Assembly (NCBI RefSeq): GCF_000716715.1
Contig: NZ_JNYJ01000085.1
Span: 1-30,073, forward strand
Source: Dactylosporangium aurantiacum
GTDB lineage: Bacteria; Actinomycetota; Actinomycetes; Mycobacteriales; Micromonosporaceae
Reading direction: 5' to 3'
DNA length: 30,073 nucleotides
Shown here: in pieces, positions 16,772-24,222 of the stretch
Numbering within the stretch: the first letter of the stretch is position 1
Layout of the letters: each line of letters starts with the position of its first letter
The notes under the pieces: generated by a model
The model's database searches: none
What the model saw: only the letters and a program-made list of their open reading frames with translations
Told to the model about the DNA's origin: nothing
Made by a program: the position numbers and the translations under genes

Positions 16772-17992
16772 GTGCCCACACCGCCCCCGCCAGACGTGGT
16801 CGCGCTGCACGACCACTCGCCGGAAGAGATCGAGTCGCCGGACGAGCTGCAGTTCCACCTGCAGACCGGCTCGCTGGCGAGCAAGGTCGTGCAGGGTCTC
16901 GACCTGTCCGCCGTCGACCTGTCCGCCGTGGACGTGCGGGACACCCTGTTCGTCGGGTGTCACTTCGCCGCCCTCGAGCCGGTCGTCGACCTGCTGCTGC
17001 GGCGGGCGGTGGTGGTCCCCGAGTTCGCCGGCGTGCCCTATCCGACGCACCCGTCGCAGCTGTACGTGCCGGGCGACCTGGCCGCCGGGTTCGACTCCGA
17101 CGGGTTCGCCGGCATGTTCGACACGGTGGTGTACGAGCACTTCCGGGCGACCGGCGGGGCCACGCCGGAGATCCGTGAGGCGATCGTGCAGCGCATGCAC
17201 GACTCGGGGATCGACAACGCGCTGGCCAACGTGACCACCGGCTGGATCGCCGCGCGGGGGCCGGCCGCGGCGGTCGGGATCATGGGCGGTCACGCGGCGC
17301 CCCGCGGCTCGGCCGACTTCCGCACCGCCGCCGAGCTGGCGTGGCGGCTGGCCCGGGCCGACCGGCTCATCGTGACCGGCGGCGGCCCCGGCGTGATGGA
17401 GGCGGCGAACCTCGGCGCGTTCCTGGCCGACCAGCCGCGCAGCGCCCTCGACGAGGCCATCGACCGGCTGGCGACGGCGCCCGACTTCCGCGACCACGAC
17501 CCCTACACGCGGGTGGCGCTGGACGTGCGCGCCGCGTTCGGGCAGCCGGTCCCGCCGACGCCGGACTCGGTCGTCCCCGCGGAGCAGGTGGCGGTCGACC
17601 CGGTGACCTGGGCGCGCCGCGGCGGCCTGGCGATCCCGACGTGGCTGTACGGCCACGAGCCGGCGAACCTGTTCGCCGCGAAGATCGCGAAGTACTTCTC
17701 CAACGCGATCCGGGAGGACACGATCCTGCGCCTGTCCCGCGGCGGGATCGTGTTCGCGCCGGGCATGGCCGGCACCGTGCAGGAGATCTTCCAGGCGGCG
17801 ACGAAGACGTTCTACGCGACCGACGGGGTCAGCGGCCCGTTCGTGTTCCTGGACGTCGAGCACTGGACGCAGCGCCTGCCGGTCCGTGGCCTGCTGGAGC
17901 CGCTGCTGGCCGCGTCCCCGGTCGGCGACCTGCGGCACCTGCTGCACATCACCGACGACGTGGCCGAGGCCGCCGAGATCCTGACGGCGTAG
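16772..17992 (+). CDS. LOG family protein (nucleotide 5'-monophosphate nucleosidase type)
   Basis: A 406-residue Rossmann-like protein. Seen: AVGIMGGHAAPRGS, RLIVTGGGPGVMEAANLGA (G203-E210) and GGIVFAPGMAGTVQEIFQA (P330-E338), the two nucleotide-phosphate-binding motifs of LOG/lysine-decarboxylase-like proteins. The second is the PGGxGTxxE motif with Met-Ala for Gly-x. The length exceeds the roughly 190-residue cytokinin-type LOG and fits PpnN-like enzymes that split NMPs to base and ribose 5-phosphate. That would suit the purine genes nearby, but the substrate is inferred. GTG at 16772 lacks a ribosome site; a weak CAAGAT box six bases upstream may give a leaderless mRNA. Tandem hairpins follow the stop. 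Confidence 0.82.
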   Translation: MPTPPPPDVVALHDHSPEEIESPDELQFHLQTGSLASKVVQGLDLSAVDLSAVDVRDTLFVGCHFAALEPVVDLLLRRAVVVPEFAGVPYPTHPSQLYVPGDLAAGFDSDGFAGMFDTVVYEHFRATGGATPEIREAIVQRMHDSGIDNALANVTTGWIAARGPAAAVGIMGGHAAPRGSADFRTAAELAWRLARADRLIVTGGGPGVMEAANLGAFLADQPRSALDEAIDRLATAPDFRDHDPYTRVALDVRAAFGQPVPPTPDSVVPAEQVAVDPVTWARRGGLAIPTWLYGHEPANLFAAKIAKYFSNAIREDTILRLSRGGIVFAPGMAGTVQEIFQAATKTFYATDGVSGPFVFLDVEHWTQRLPVRGLLEPLLAASPVGDLRHLLHITDDVAEAAEILTA

Positions 17993-18024
17993 CCGCCGCC
18001 GGCCTGCGAAGGGGCCGGCGGCGG
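17993..18024 (+). terminator. Terminator hairpin of the LOG gene
   Basis: The arms 17993-18004 and 18013-18024 are a perfect 12-bp GC stem with an 8-base loop starting right after the stop codon. No T-tract. Confidence 0.65.
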
Positions 18025-18042
18025 AAACGACCCGGACGCGAG

Positions 18043-18076
18043 AAGGCCCGGCCCCCGCGAGGGGAAGCCGGGCCTT
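18043..18076 (-). terminator. Terminator hairpin of fba
   Basis: The arms 18043-18052 (AAGGCCCGGC) and 18067-18076 (GCCGGGCCTT) pair perfectly, with more C/G pairing inside. It lies 16 bases beyond the fba stop and works as the second of two hairpins separating convergent genes. Confidence 0.7.
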
Positions 18077-18091
18077 GCCGTCAGGCGGAAA

Positions 18092-19117
<1,026 letters not shown>

Positions 19118-19275
19118 GACGGCGCTCCTTGGCTGTTTGGATCGTGCGGTGTTGGAGCCGGGCGTGCGCGGCTCGTCGAGGACCGCGCTGTCCTGCAACG
19201 GAGTATCTCGCAGCGCTCGCCGCCCATGAACGGCGGGAGGGTGGGCGCGAGGTGAATTGCCCGGCTGGGCAGCGT

Positions 19276-19294
19276 TACGACTGATTCGGTCGTA
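19276..19294. promoter_or_regulatory. Small inverted repeat upstream of fba and the 89-bp repeats
   Basis: TACGAC (19276-19281) and GTCGTA (19289-19294) are mirrored around seven bases. TACGGT at 19293-19298 could be a -10 box reading towards the repeats. Candidate operator for divergent transcription. Confidence 0.35.
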
Positions 19295-19321
19295 CGGTTG
19301 GAGAGACCTGAGGGAGGACGC

Positions 19322-19527
19322 ATGACCAGCACGGAGCGCAGCGGAGAGCTGGGCATCATGGGCGCAGCTGTGAGGTCAGGGCGGCGCCGGAGCGCAGCGG
19401 AGGTGACGTCATGACCAGCACGGAGCGCAGCGGAGCGCTGGGCATCATGGGCGCAGCTGTGAGGTCAGGGCGGCGCCGGAGCGCAGCGGAGGTGACGTCA
19501 TGACCAGCACGGAGCGCAGCGGAGCGC
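19322..19527 (+). repeat. 89-bp tandem repeat (2.3 copies) made of overlapping start/stop mini-ORFs
   Basis: Units begin at 19322, 19411 and 19500 (period exactly 89 bp); the third stops matching near 19527. Copies 1 and 2 differ at a single base (19354/19443). Each full unit encodes a 30-residue frame beginning MTSTERSG and ending AAEVTS, whose TGA overlaps the next ATG as ATGA. Each next ATG is preceded by GGAGGTGA, an ideal ribosome site; the first is preceded by GGGAGG. The segment GGAGCGCAGCGGAG also occurs twice per unit. Whether the peptides are made or the repeat is only duplicated start-site DNA is unknown. Confidence 0.85.
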
Positions 19528-19623
19528 GGGCCGGCGGTCAACCGTGCGCACCCCTGGGACGCGAACGAGTACGACGCCGTCGAACAGGACCGCGAGGTCG
19601 CGATGGACGACGAGTACCGCTAG
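19504..19623 (+). pseudogene. Small gene remnant without a start codon
   Basis: The frame from 19504 to the TAG at 19621-19623 reads AERGPAVNRAHPWDANEYDA and continues acidic to DDEYR. Its last 28 codons nearly all end in G or C and it looks like the tail of a real small acidic protein. The frame contains no ATG, GTG or TTG start upstream of its body: the third-repeat ATG (19500) is in another frame, and the second-repeat ATG (19411) is in frame but stops at 19501-19503. The 89-bp duplication may have severed its start. The stop shares CTAG with the convergent LCP gene. Not recognised as a named family. Confidence 0.5.
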
Positions 19624-20687
19624 CCGACGTACTGCGGGTGCGCGGCGGCCCAGGCCGGGACGGTCCCCTCGCGCAACGCCGTCACCAGGCCGTCGCCGTC
19701 GGGCAGGACCGTGCGGTCGGGCCCGACGGGCAGCTTCAAGCCGGGCACCCGCGCGGCGTCGTAGCCGGCGAACATGCCGGCCAGCATCGGCAGCGACACG
19801 TCACCGAGGTGCAGGTCGAGGGCGCTCCCCGCGACCGGCATCGCCCTGGCCAGCTTCACCGGGTCGCCGAGCTGCCGGGCGAGCGCGGCGAGATACTGCC
19901 GCACGTGCGCGTCGCGGTCGTCGGCGCCGTCCGCGAGCGACCTGCGTTGCCGGACGTAGTCCAGCGCCTGCCAGCCGGCGAAGTGGCGGCAGCCGGGCTC
20001 GTACACGACGGGCTGCATCCCGGGGCGCAGCGGCGCAGCGTCACCCGAGGACGGGTCGTAGCCGAGGTGGACGGAGACGGTCCGCTGGTCAACGCAGAGG
20101 TCGACGCCGCCCACCGCCTCCGTGACCCGCTGCATCCCGGTGAAGTCGATGACCGCGCCGCCGTCGACCCGCACCCCGAGCATCCCGCCGACGAGCCGGG
20201 CGGTCAGCTCGTAACCGCCGAAGACATACGCGGTGCCCATCTGCTGGATGCCGAAGTTGGGCACCTCGACGAGCAGGTCGCGGGGGATCGACAGCTGGAA
20301 GACGGTGCGGGTGTCGGCGTCGACGTGCAGCAGCAGGATCGCGTCGGCGCGCACCGTGTCGCCCGCAGACTCCGGGCGCCGGTCGGTGCCGAGCAGCAGG
20401 AAGTTGCCGACGTCGGGGCTGCCCGCCTCCAGCAGGACCTCGGTGTGCGCCGGCGGGCGGGGGCGCTCGGGCAGCGCCAGCGGCACCGCGCCGGCGAGCG
20501 CCACCACGAGCGCGGTCGCGCCGGACAGCGTCCAGCGGCGGCGGGCCCGGCGCTTGCGGACCCCGGCGGCGATCGCCGGGCGCAGCGCCGCGGCGACGGG
20601 CACGTCCTGCTCGTGCCGGGCGAAGGCCGCGCTGAGCGCCTTGGCCAGCGGCGACGCGGGCGGCTCGGGGAACGACGGGTCGCTCAT
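19620..20687 (-). CDS. LCP family (LytR-CpsA-Psr) cell-wall glycopolymer transferase-like protein
   Basis: A 355-residue membrane-anchored protein. A cytoplasmic N-terminus of about 50 residues ends in a basic run (RKRRARRRW), then one membrane segment (about 53-72), then an extracellular LCP domain: FLLLGTDRRPES, RADAILLLHVDADTRTVFQLSIPRDLLVEVP with the Arg-Asp that bind polyprenyl-phosphate, and YVRQRRSLADGADDRDAHVRQYL. LCP proteins attach teichoic acid or arabinogalactan-type polymers to peptidoglycan. Its ATG overlaps the sigma factor stop as ATGA, so the two are coupled. The cytoplasmic N-terminus sits where an anti-sigma domain would be expected. Function beyond family is inferred. Confidence 0.9.
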   Translation of the reverse strand: MSDPSFPEPPASPLAKALSAAFARHEQDVPVAAALRPAIAAGVRKRRARRRWTLSGATALVVALAGAVPLALPERPRPPAHTEVLLEAGSPDVGNFLLLGTDRRPESAGDTVRADAILLLHVDADTRTVFQLSIPRDLLVEVPNFGIQQMGTAYVFGGYELTARLVGGMLGVRVDGGAVIDFTGMQRVTEAVGGVDLCVDQRTVSVHLGYDPSSGDAAPLRPGMQPVVYEPGCRHFAGWQALDYVRQRRSLADGADDRDAHVRQYLAALARQLGDPVKLARAMPVAGSALDLHLGDVSLPMLAGMFAGYDAARVPGLKLPVGPDRTVLPDGDGLVTALREGTVPAWAAAHPQYVG

Positions 20688-21190
20688 CGGACGTCGCCGC
20701 CGATCAGGTCCGGCACGACCTCGGTGCGCAGCGTCGCGAGGGCCCTGGAGATCAGCGAGCGGACGGTGCCGATCGCGCAGTCGAGGACCTCGGCGATCTC
20801 GACGTCGCTGAGGCTCTCGTAGTACCGCAGCACCAGGGCGGCCCGCTGGCGCCGGGGCAGCCTGGCGAGCCACAGCCACATCTGGTCGCGGTCCGCGGAC
20901 GCCTCGGCGTGGTCGGCGACCGGTGGCTGGCCGATCGGGTCGGTGAGCTCGGCCCGCAGCACCACCCGCCGCAGCCACGAGCCGCGGTGCAGGTCGATGT
21001 ACGCGTTGGTGAGCATGCGCTTGACGTAGTGCTCGGGCACGCTGGCGGCGGCGATGCGCCGCCACTTCACCTGCGCCCGGATCATCGTCTCCTGCACGAG
21101 GTCCTGCGCGGTGTGTGGATCGCCGGTGAGCATGACCGCATAGCGCAGCAGCGCCTGCAGCCGCGCCTCGACGAACTCCTCGAACGTCAA
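20684..21190 (-). CDS. SigE family RNA polymerase sigma factor (ECF type)
   Basis: A 168-residue two-domain sigma factor. Seen: region 2 LLRYAVMLTGDPHTAQDLVQETMIRAQVKW, then YVKRMLTNAYIDLHRG, and region 4 LPRRQRAALVLRYYESLSDVEIAEVLDCAIGTVRSLISRAL. The start is a TTG at 21190, chosen because the alignment begins there (MTFEEF) and GGGGAGGGGG lies just upstream. That ribosome site is part of a 14-bp hairpin (21199-21233), so translation may be structurally controlled. It is coupled to the LCP gene by an ATGA overlap. It is the second sigma factor in the window with this arrangement. Confidence 0.93.
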   Translation of the reverse strand: MTFEEFVEARLQALLRYAVMLTGDPHTAQDLVQETMIRAQVKWRRIAAASVPEHYVKRMLTNAYIDLHRGSWLRRVVLRAELTDPIGQPPVADHAEASADRDQMWLWLARLPRRQRAALVLRYYESLSDVEIAEVLDCAIGTVRSLISRALATLRTEVVPDLIGGDVR

Positions 21191-21198
21191 ACCAGACC

Positions 21199-21233
21199 CC
21201 CTCCCCTGACCCTAATGACGGGTCAAGGGAGGG
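21199..21233 (-). promoter_or_regulatory. Hairpin overlapping the sigma factor ribosome site (or terminator of the dioxygenase gene)
   Basis: The 14-base arms 21199-21212 and 21220-21233 with a 7-base loop pair fully in minus-strand RNA (one G-U pair); on the plus strand the same position is a mismatch. The arm near the gene contains most of the GGGGAGGGGG ribosome site of the sigma factor whose TTG is at 21190. It also lies 15-49 bases after the dioxygenase stop, so it may end that transcript. Confidence 0.6.
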
Positions 21234-21247
21234 ATCTGTTGCGGGGG

Positions 21248-22165
21248 TCAGGGAATCAGCGGAGGGTGGTTGGGATCCAACAGTCCGCGGTCGCGCAGCG
21301 CCTCGTACAGCGGCGTGGTCTGCGGGTAGTGGCCCCAGTGGTGGTCGCCGTCGGTGCCGTTGTCGTGGCCGTGCCCGCCGCCGATGTTGCCGACACCGCC
21401 GAGCAGCTGCTGCTGGACCGGGTTCAGCCCGGACCACCAGGGCCGTTGCGGCAGGCCGGCGACGTCGTCGCGGATGGCGATCCAGCGGTACGTGTAGCCG
21501 AGGAACACGCACTTGCGCGTGATGTCGGAGAGGTTGTCCGACCGGGCGTGCCAGATCCGGCGGTCGAAGAACACGACGTCGCCGGCGTCGACGGTGACCT
21601 GCCGGGCGCCGTCGGGCGTCGGCCACGGCACGTCACGGGTCGGCGGGCCGGGCAGCCAGTTGGTGCGGTGGCTGCCGGGGACCAGGGTCAGGTTGCCCCG
21701 GCCGGTCTCCGAGACGTCCGACAGCCAGTACGCGAGCTTCACCGACAGCCGCGGGCGCGGGTCGGTCTCCAGCTCACGGTTCTGCCGGCCGCCGTCCTGG
21801 TGCCAGTGCCACCAGTTTGGCTTCGGTGCGGCCAGCGGCGGGTGCACGTCCAGGTGCGAGTGGTAGATGTGCACGTTCCAGCCGAGGATCGACCACACCA
21901 GGGGGAAGGTCGCCGGGTGGTCGATCAGGTCGACCAGGTCCGGGTAGTGGGTGACCGGGCTGAGCAGGTGCAATGAGCCGTCGGCGGCGCGCGGGTGCTG
22001 CTGGTGCGCGGTCTCGAGCACCGACGCGTAGTGGCGCACCTCGTCCGGGCTCAGCACGCCCTTGAGCACCAGGTAGCCGTCGGCGTCGAACTGCTCGCGC
22101 TGCTCGCGGGTCATCGGCGTCCAGGTCGCGGTGTCGTTGCTCCGCGCTGCCGCAATCGCTGACAT
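21248..22165 (-). CDS. Phytanoyl-CoA dioxygenase (PhyH) family protein
   Basis: A 305-residue Fe(II)/2-oxoglutarate-dependent oxygenase. Seen: FDADGYLVLKGVLSPDEV, the iron ligands H122 and D124 in WHWHQDGG, the distal H206 in RRIWHARSDN, and LVPGSHRTNW of the beta core. The family hydroxylates lipids, ectoine and many secondary metabolites; the substrate here is not readable. The C-terminal part has an unusual His-rich patch (about 265-279) that might bind metal. ATG at 22165 follows GGAGACGGGG. The gene stands alone between the sigma-LCP pair and the MEMO gene; the 136-bp upstream gap contains the palindrome CCACGACCGTGG at 22227-22238. Confidence 0.9.
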   Translation of the reverse strand: MSAIAAARSNDTATWTPMTREQREQFDADGYLVLKGVLSPDEVRHYASVLETAHQQHPRAADGSLHLLSPVTHYPDLVDLIDHPATFPLVWSILGWNVHIYHSHLDVHPPLAAPKPNWWHWHQDGGRQNRELETDPRPRLSVKLAYWLSDVSETGRGNLTLVPGSHRTNWLPGPPTRDVPWPTPDGARQVTVDAGDVVFFDRRIWHARSDNLSDITRKCVFLGYTYRWIAIRDDVAGLPQRPWWSGLNPVQQQLLGGVGNIGGGHGHDNGTDGDHHWGHYPQTTPLYEALRDRGLLDPNHPPLIP

Positions 22166-22301
22166 CCCCGTCTCCAGTTCCGGCGCCGTCCGCAGGCGCC
22201 CTCACCGCCACAGACGTGAGCGATGTCCACGACCGTGGTCGCCCGTTCGTGCCGCAAATTCTGGACATTCCGCGTGCAACGGATGAAGCCGCCGGCAACG
22301 T

Positions 22302-23096
22302 CTATGCAGAAAGGCGGAACGCCGCATAGCCGACGACCCTGTCCCTCGGCCCGCCCGTGTCGGCGGAGGTGGCGAGGGCGAGCCGCTCGACCCGCGGCGC
22401 CCGGCGCCGCGCCCAGGTGAGCAGCCCGCGCAACGGGTGCCGGCCGCAGGCGTCGCCGGTGCCGATCCGCTCCGGAGCGAGGTCCTCGACGGCGGCCGCG
22501 GTCGCGGCGTCCTGCCGGCGGGCCTCCTCATCGGTCAGGAAGTGCGACAGGTCCGTGCTGCACAGCACGATCGTGCCCGGTGCCGCGACCGCGTCGAGCA
22601 GCGCCGCCACGGCCGCCGGATCGCCCGGCCCGACCAGGACGGGCAGCATCGCGCGCACCTGGACCCGCAGCAGCAGCGGCACCTGCACCTCGATGGAGTG
22701 CTCGGGCGCGTGCGGGCGGTCGTCGGCGACGGCGAGCCCACGCTCCGTGAGCCGGCGGGCGCCCTCCAGGTCGATCGCGATCGGCCCGAGCGGGCTCGCC
22801 CAGGCCTCGACGGTCGGCACGGCGGCGCCCCGCAGCGCCACGTGGTGGGCCGGGCCGAGGACCACGGCCCGCTCGAACGGCTCGGCGCGGTCGCGCAGCT
22901 CGCGGTAGACGTGCGCGGCGGTGGGGCCGGACCAGCGGTAGCCGGCGTGCGGCACGACGTAGGCGGCGGCCGGCGGGGCGGAGGCCGGCGGGGCGGCGTC
23001 GAGCAGTCCGTCGATCATGGCGGTGAGCTGGGCCGGGTCGGCCGGATAGAACGTGCCCGCGACCGCCTCCGGTCGCGTCGTCGACGGGCGCGTCAC
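22302..23096 (-). CDS. amrB: AmmeMemoRadiSam system protein B (MEMO1 family)
   Basis: A 264-residue MEMO-like protein, related in fold to class III extradiol dioxygenases. Seen: EAVAGTFYPADPAQL, YVVPHAGYRWSGPTAAHVY, VVLGPAHHVALRGAAV, PEHSIEVQVPLL, and LCSTDLSHFLTDEEAR, all family blocks with conserved His. It forms, with a radical SAM enzyme and an AMMECR1-domain protein, the three-part AmmeMemoRadiSam set of unknown reaction. Its GTG start overlaps the stop of the radical SAM gene as GTGA, so the two are coupled. No AMMECR1 gene is in the window. The gene symbol follows common annotation usage. Confidence 0.93.
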   Translation of the reverse strand: MTRPSTTRPEAVAGTFYPADPAQLTAMIDGLLDAAPPASAPPAAAYVVPHAGYRWSGPTAAHVYRELRDRAEPFERAVVLGPAHHVALRGAAVPTVEAWASPLGPIAIDLEGARRLTERGLAVADDRPHAPEHSIEVQVPLLLRVQVRAMLPVLVGPGDPAAVAALLDAVAAPGTIVLCSTDLSHFLTDEEARRQDAATAAAVEDLAPERIGTGDACGRHPLRGLLTWARRRAPRVERLALATSADTGGPRDRVVGYAAFRLSA

Positions 23097-24157
23097 GAGA
23101 CGACCACCGGCAGCCGCCGCCGGCCCCAGCCGCCGGGCGGGCCGTCGAACACGCCGGGCAGCCGGTGCCCGCAGCGCGTGCAGCGGCCGTCGTCGGTCAG
23201 CTCGTAGGCGCCCAGGTCGTACCAGTCGCGGACGATGACCGGCGCGTCGCACCCGGGGCACCGCGTGGTCTGGCCGTCGGGGTCGTGCACGTTGCCGGTG
23301 TAGACGAACCGGAGGCCGGCGTCCAGGGCGATCCGGCGGGCCCGGCGCAGCGTCTCCGGCGGGGTGCGCGGGATGTCGCGCATCTTGAAGTCGGGGTGGA
23401 ACGCGGAGAAGTGCAGCGGGACGTCGGTGCCGAGGTGCTCCAGCAGCCAGTCGCACTGGCGGCGCAGCTCGTCGTCGCCGTCGTTGTGGCCCGGGATGAG
23501 CAGCGTGGTGATCTCCAGCCACACGTCGGTGCCGCGCAGGTACTCCAGCGTCGACAGCACCGCGTCGAGGCGGGCGAACGTGATCTTCTCGTAGAACTTG
23601 TCGCTGAACGCCTTGAGGTCGATGTTGGCGGCGTCGATGTGCCGGTAGAACTCCTCGCGCGGCGCCGGGTTCATGTACCCGGCCGACACCGCGACCGTCT
23701 TGATCCCGGCGGCGCGGCAGGCGTCCGCGACGTCCATCGCGTACTCCATGAAGATCACCGGGTCGTTGTAGGTGAACGCGATGGACCGGCAGCCGAGCCG
23801 CAAGGCCGCCGCGGCGAGCTGCTCGGGGCCGGCCGCCGCGGCGAGCGTGTCGATCTCCCGGCTCTTCGAGATGTCCCAGTTCTGGCAGAAGCGGCAGCCG
23901 AGGTTGCAGCCGGCGGTGCCGAACGACAGCACCGGCGAGCCGGGCAGGAAGTGGTTGAGCGGCTTCTTCTCGATCGGGTCGACGCAGAACCCGGAGGACC
24001 GGCCGTAGGTGGTGAGCACGATCTGGTCGCCCTCACGCTGCCGGACGAAGCAGAAGCCGCGCTGCCCCTCGTGCAGCCGGCATGCCCTCGGGCAGACGTC
24101 ACACTGCACCCGGCCGTCAGCCAACCGGTGCCAGTGCACGGTCGGCACCGTCGCCAT
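23093..24157 (-). CDS. amrS: AmmeMemoRadiSam system radical SAM enzyme
   Basis: A 354-residue radical SAM protein. The [4Fe-4S] cysteines are C84, C88 and C91 in TAGCNLGCRFCQNWDIS. The N-terminus has an extra Cys cluster (C19, C22, C26, C36) and the C-terminus a zinc-ribbon-like pair (CPGC and CTRC). Other family blocks: YGRSSGFCVDPIEKKPLNHF, AFTYNDPVIFMEY, NIDLKAFSDKFY and HFSAFHPDFKM. This is the AmmeMemoRadiSam type, related to pyruvate-formate-lyase activating enzymes; the product is unknown. ATG at 24157 has TACAGT seven bases upstream, a leaderless-type promoter. It is divergent from hen1 with a 65-bp gap. Confidence 0.95.
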   Translation of the reverse strand: MATVPTVHWHRLADGRVQCDVCPRACRLHEGQRGFCFVRQREGDQIVLTTYGRSSGFCVDPIEKKPLNHFLPGSPVLSFGTAGCNLGCRFCQNWDISKSREIDTLAAAAGPEQLAAAALRLGCRSIAFTYNDPVIFMEYAMDVADACRAAGIKTVAVSAGYMNPAPREEFYRHIDAANIDLKAFSDKFYEKITFARLDAVLSTLEYLRGTDVWLEITTLLIPGHNDGDDELRRQCDWLLEHLGTDVPLHFSAFHPDFKMRDIPRTPPETLRRARRIALDAGLRFVYTGNVHDPDGQTTRCPGCDAPVIVRDWYDLGAYELTDDGRCTRCGHRLPGVFDGPPGGWGRRRLPVVVS

Positions 24158-24164
24158 ACTCCCG

Positions 24165-24170
24165 ACTGTA
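24165..24170 (-). promoter_or_regulatory. -10 element of a leaderless promoter for amrS (TACAGT)
   Basis: On the minus strand TACAGT ends seven bases before the ATG at 24157. GGGAG lies too close to the start to be a good ribosome site. Pattern-based inference. Confidence 0.5.
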
Positions 24171-24222
24171 CGCCGGGCAAAACCGGCTGACCCACCGATA
24201 ATCCGGACGCGACGATGAACGG

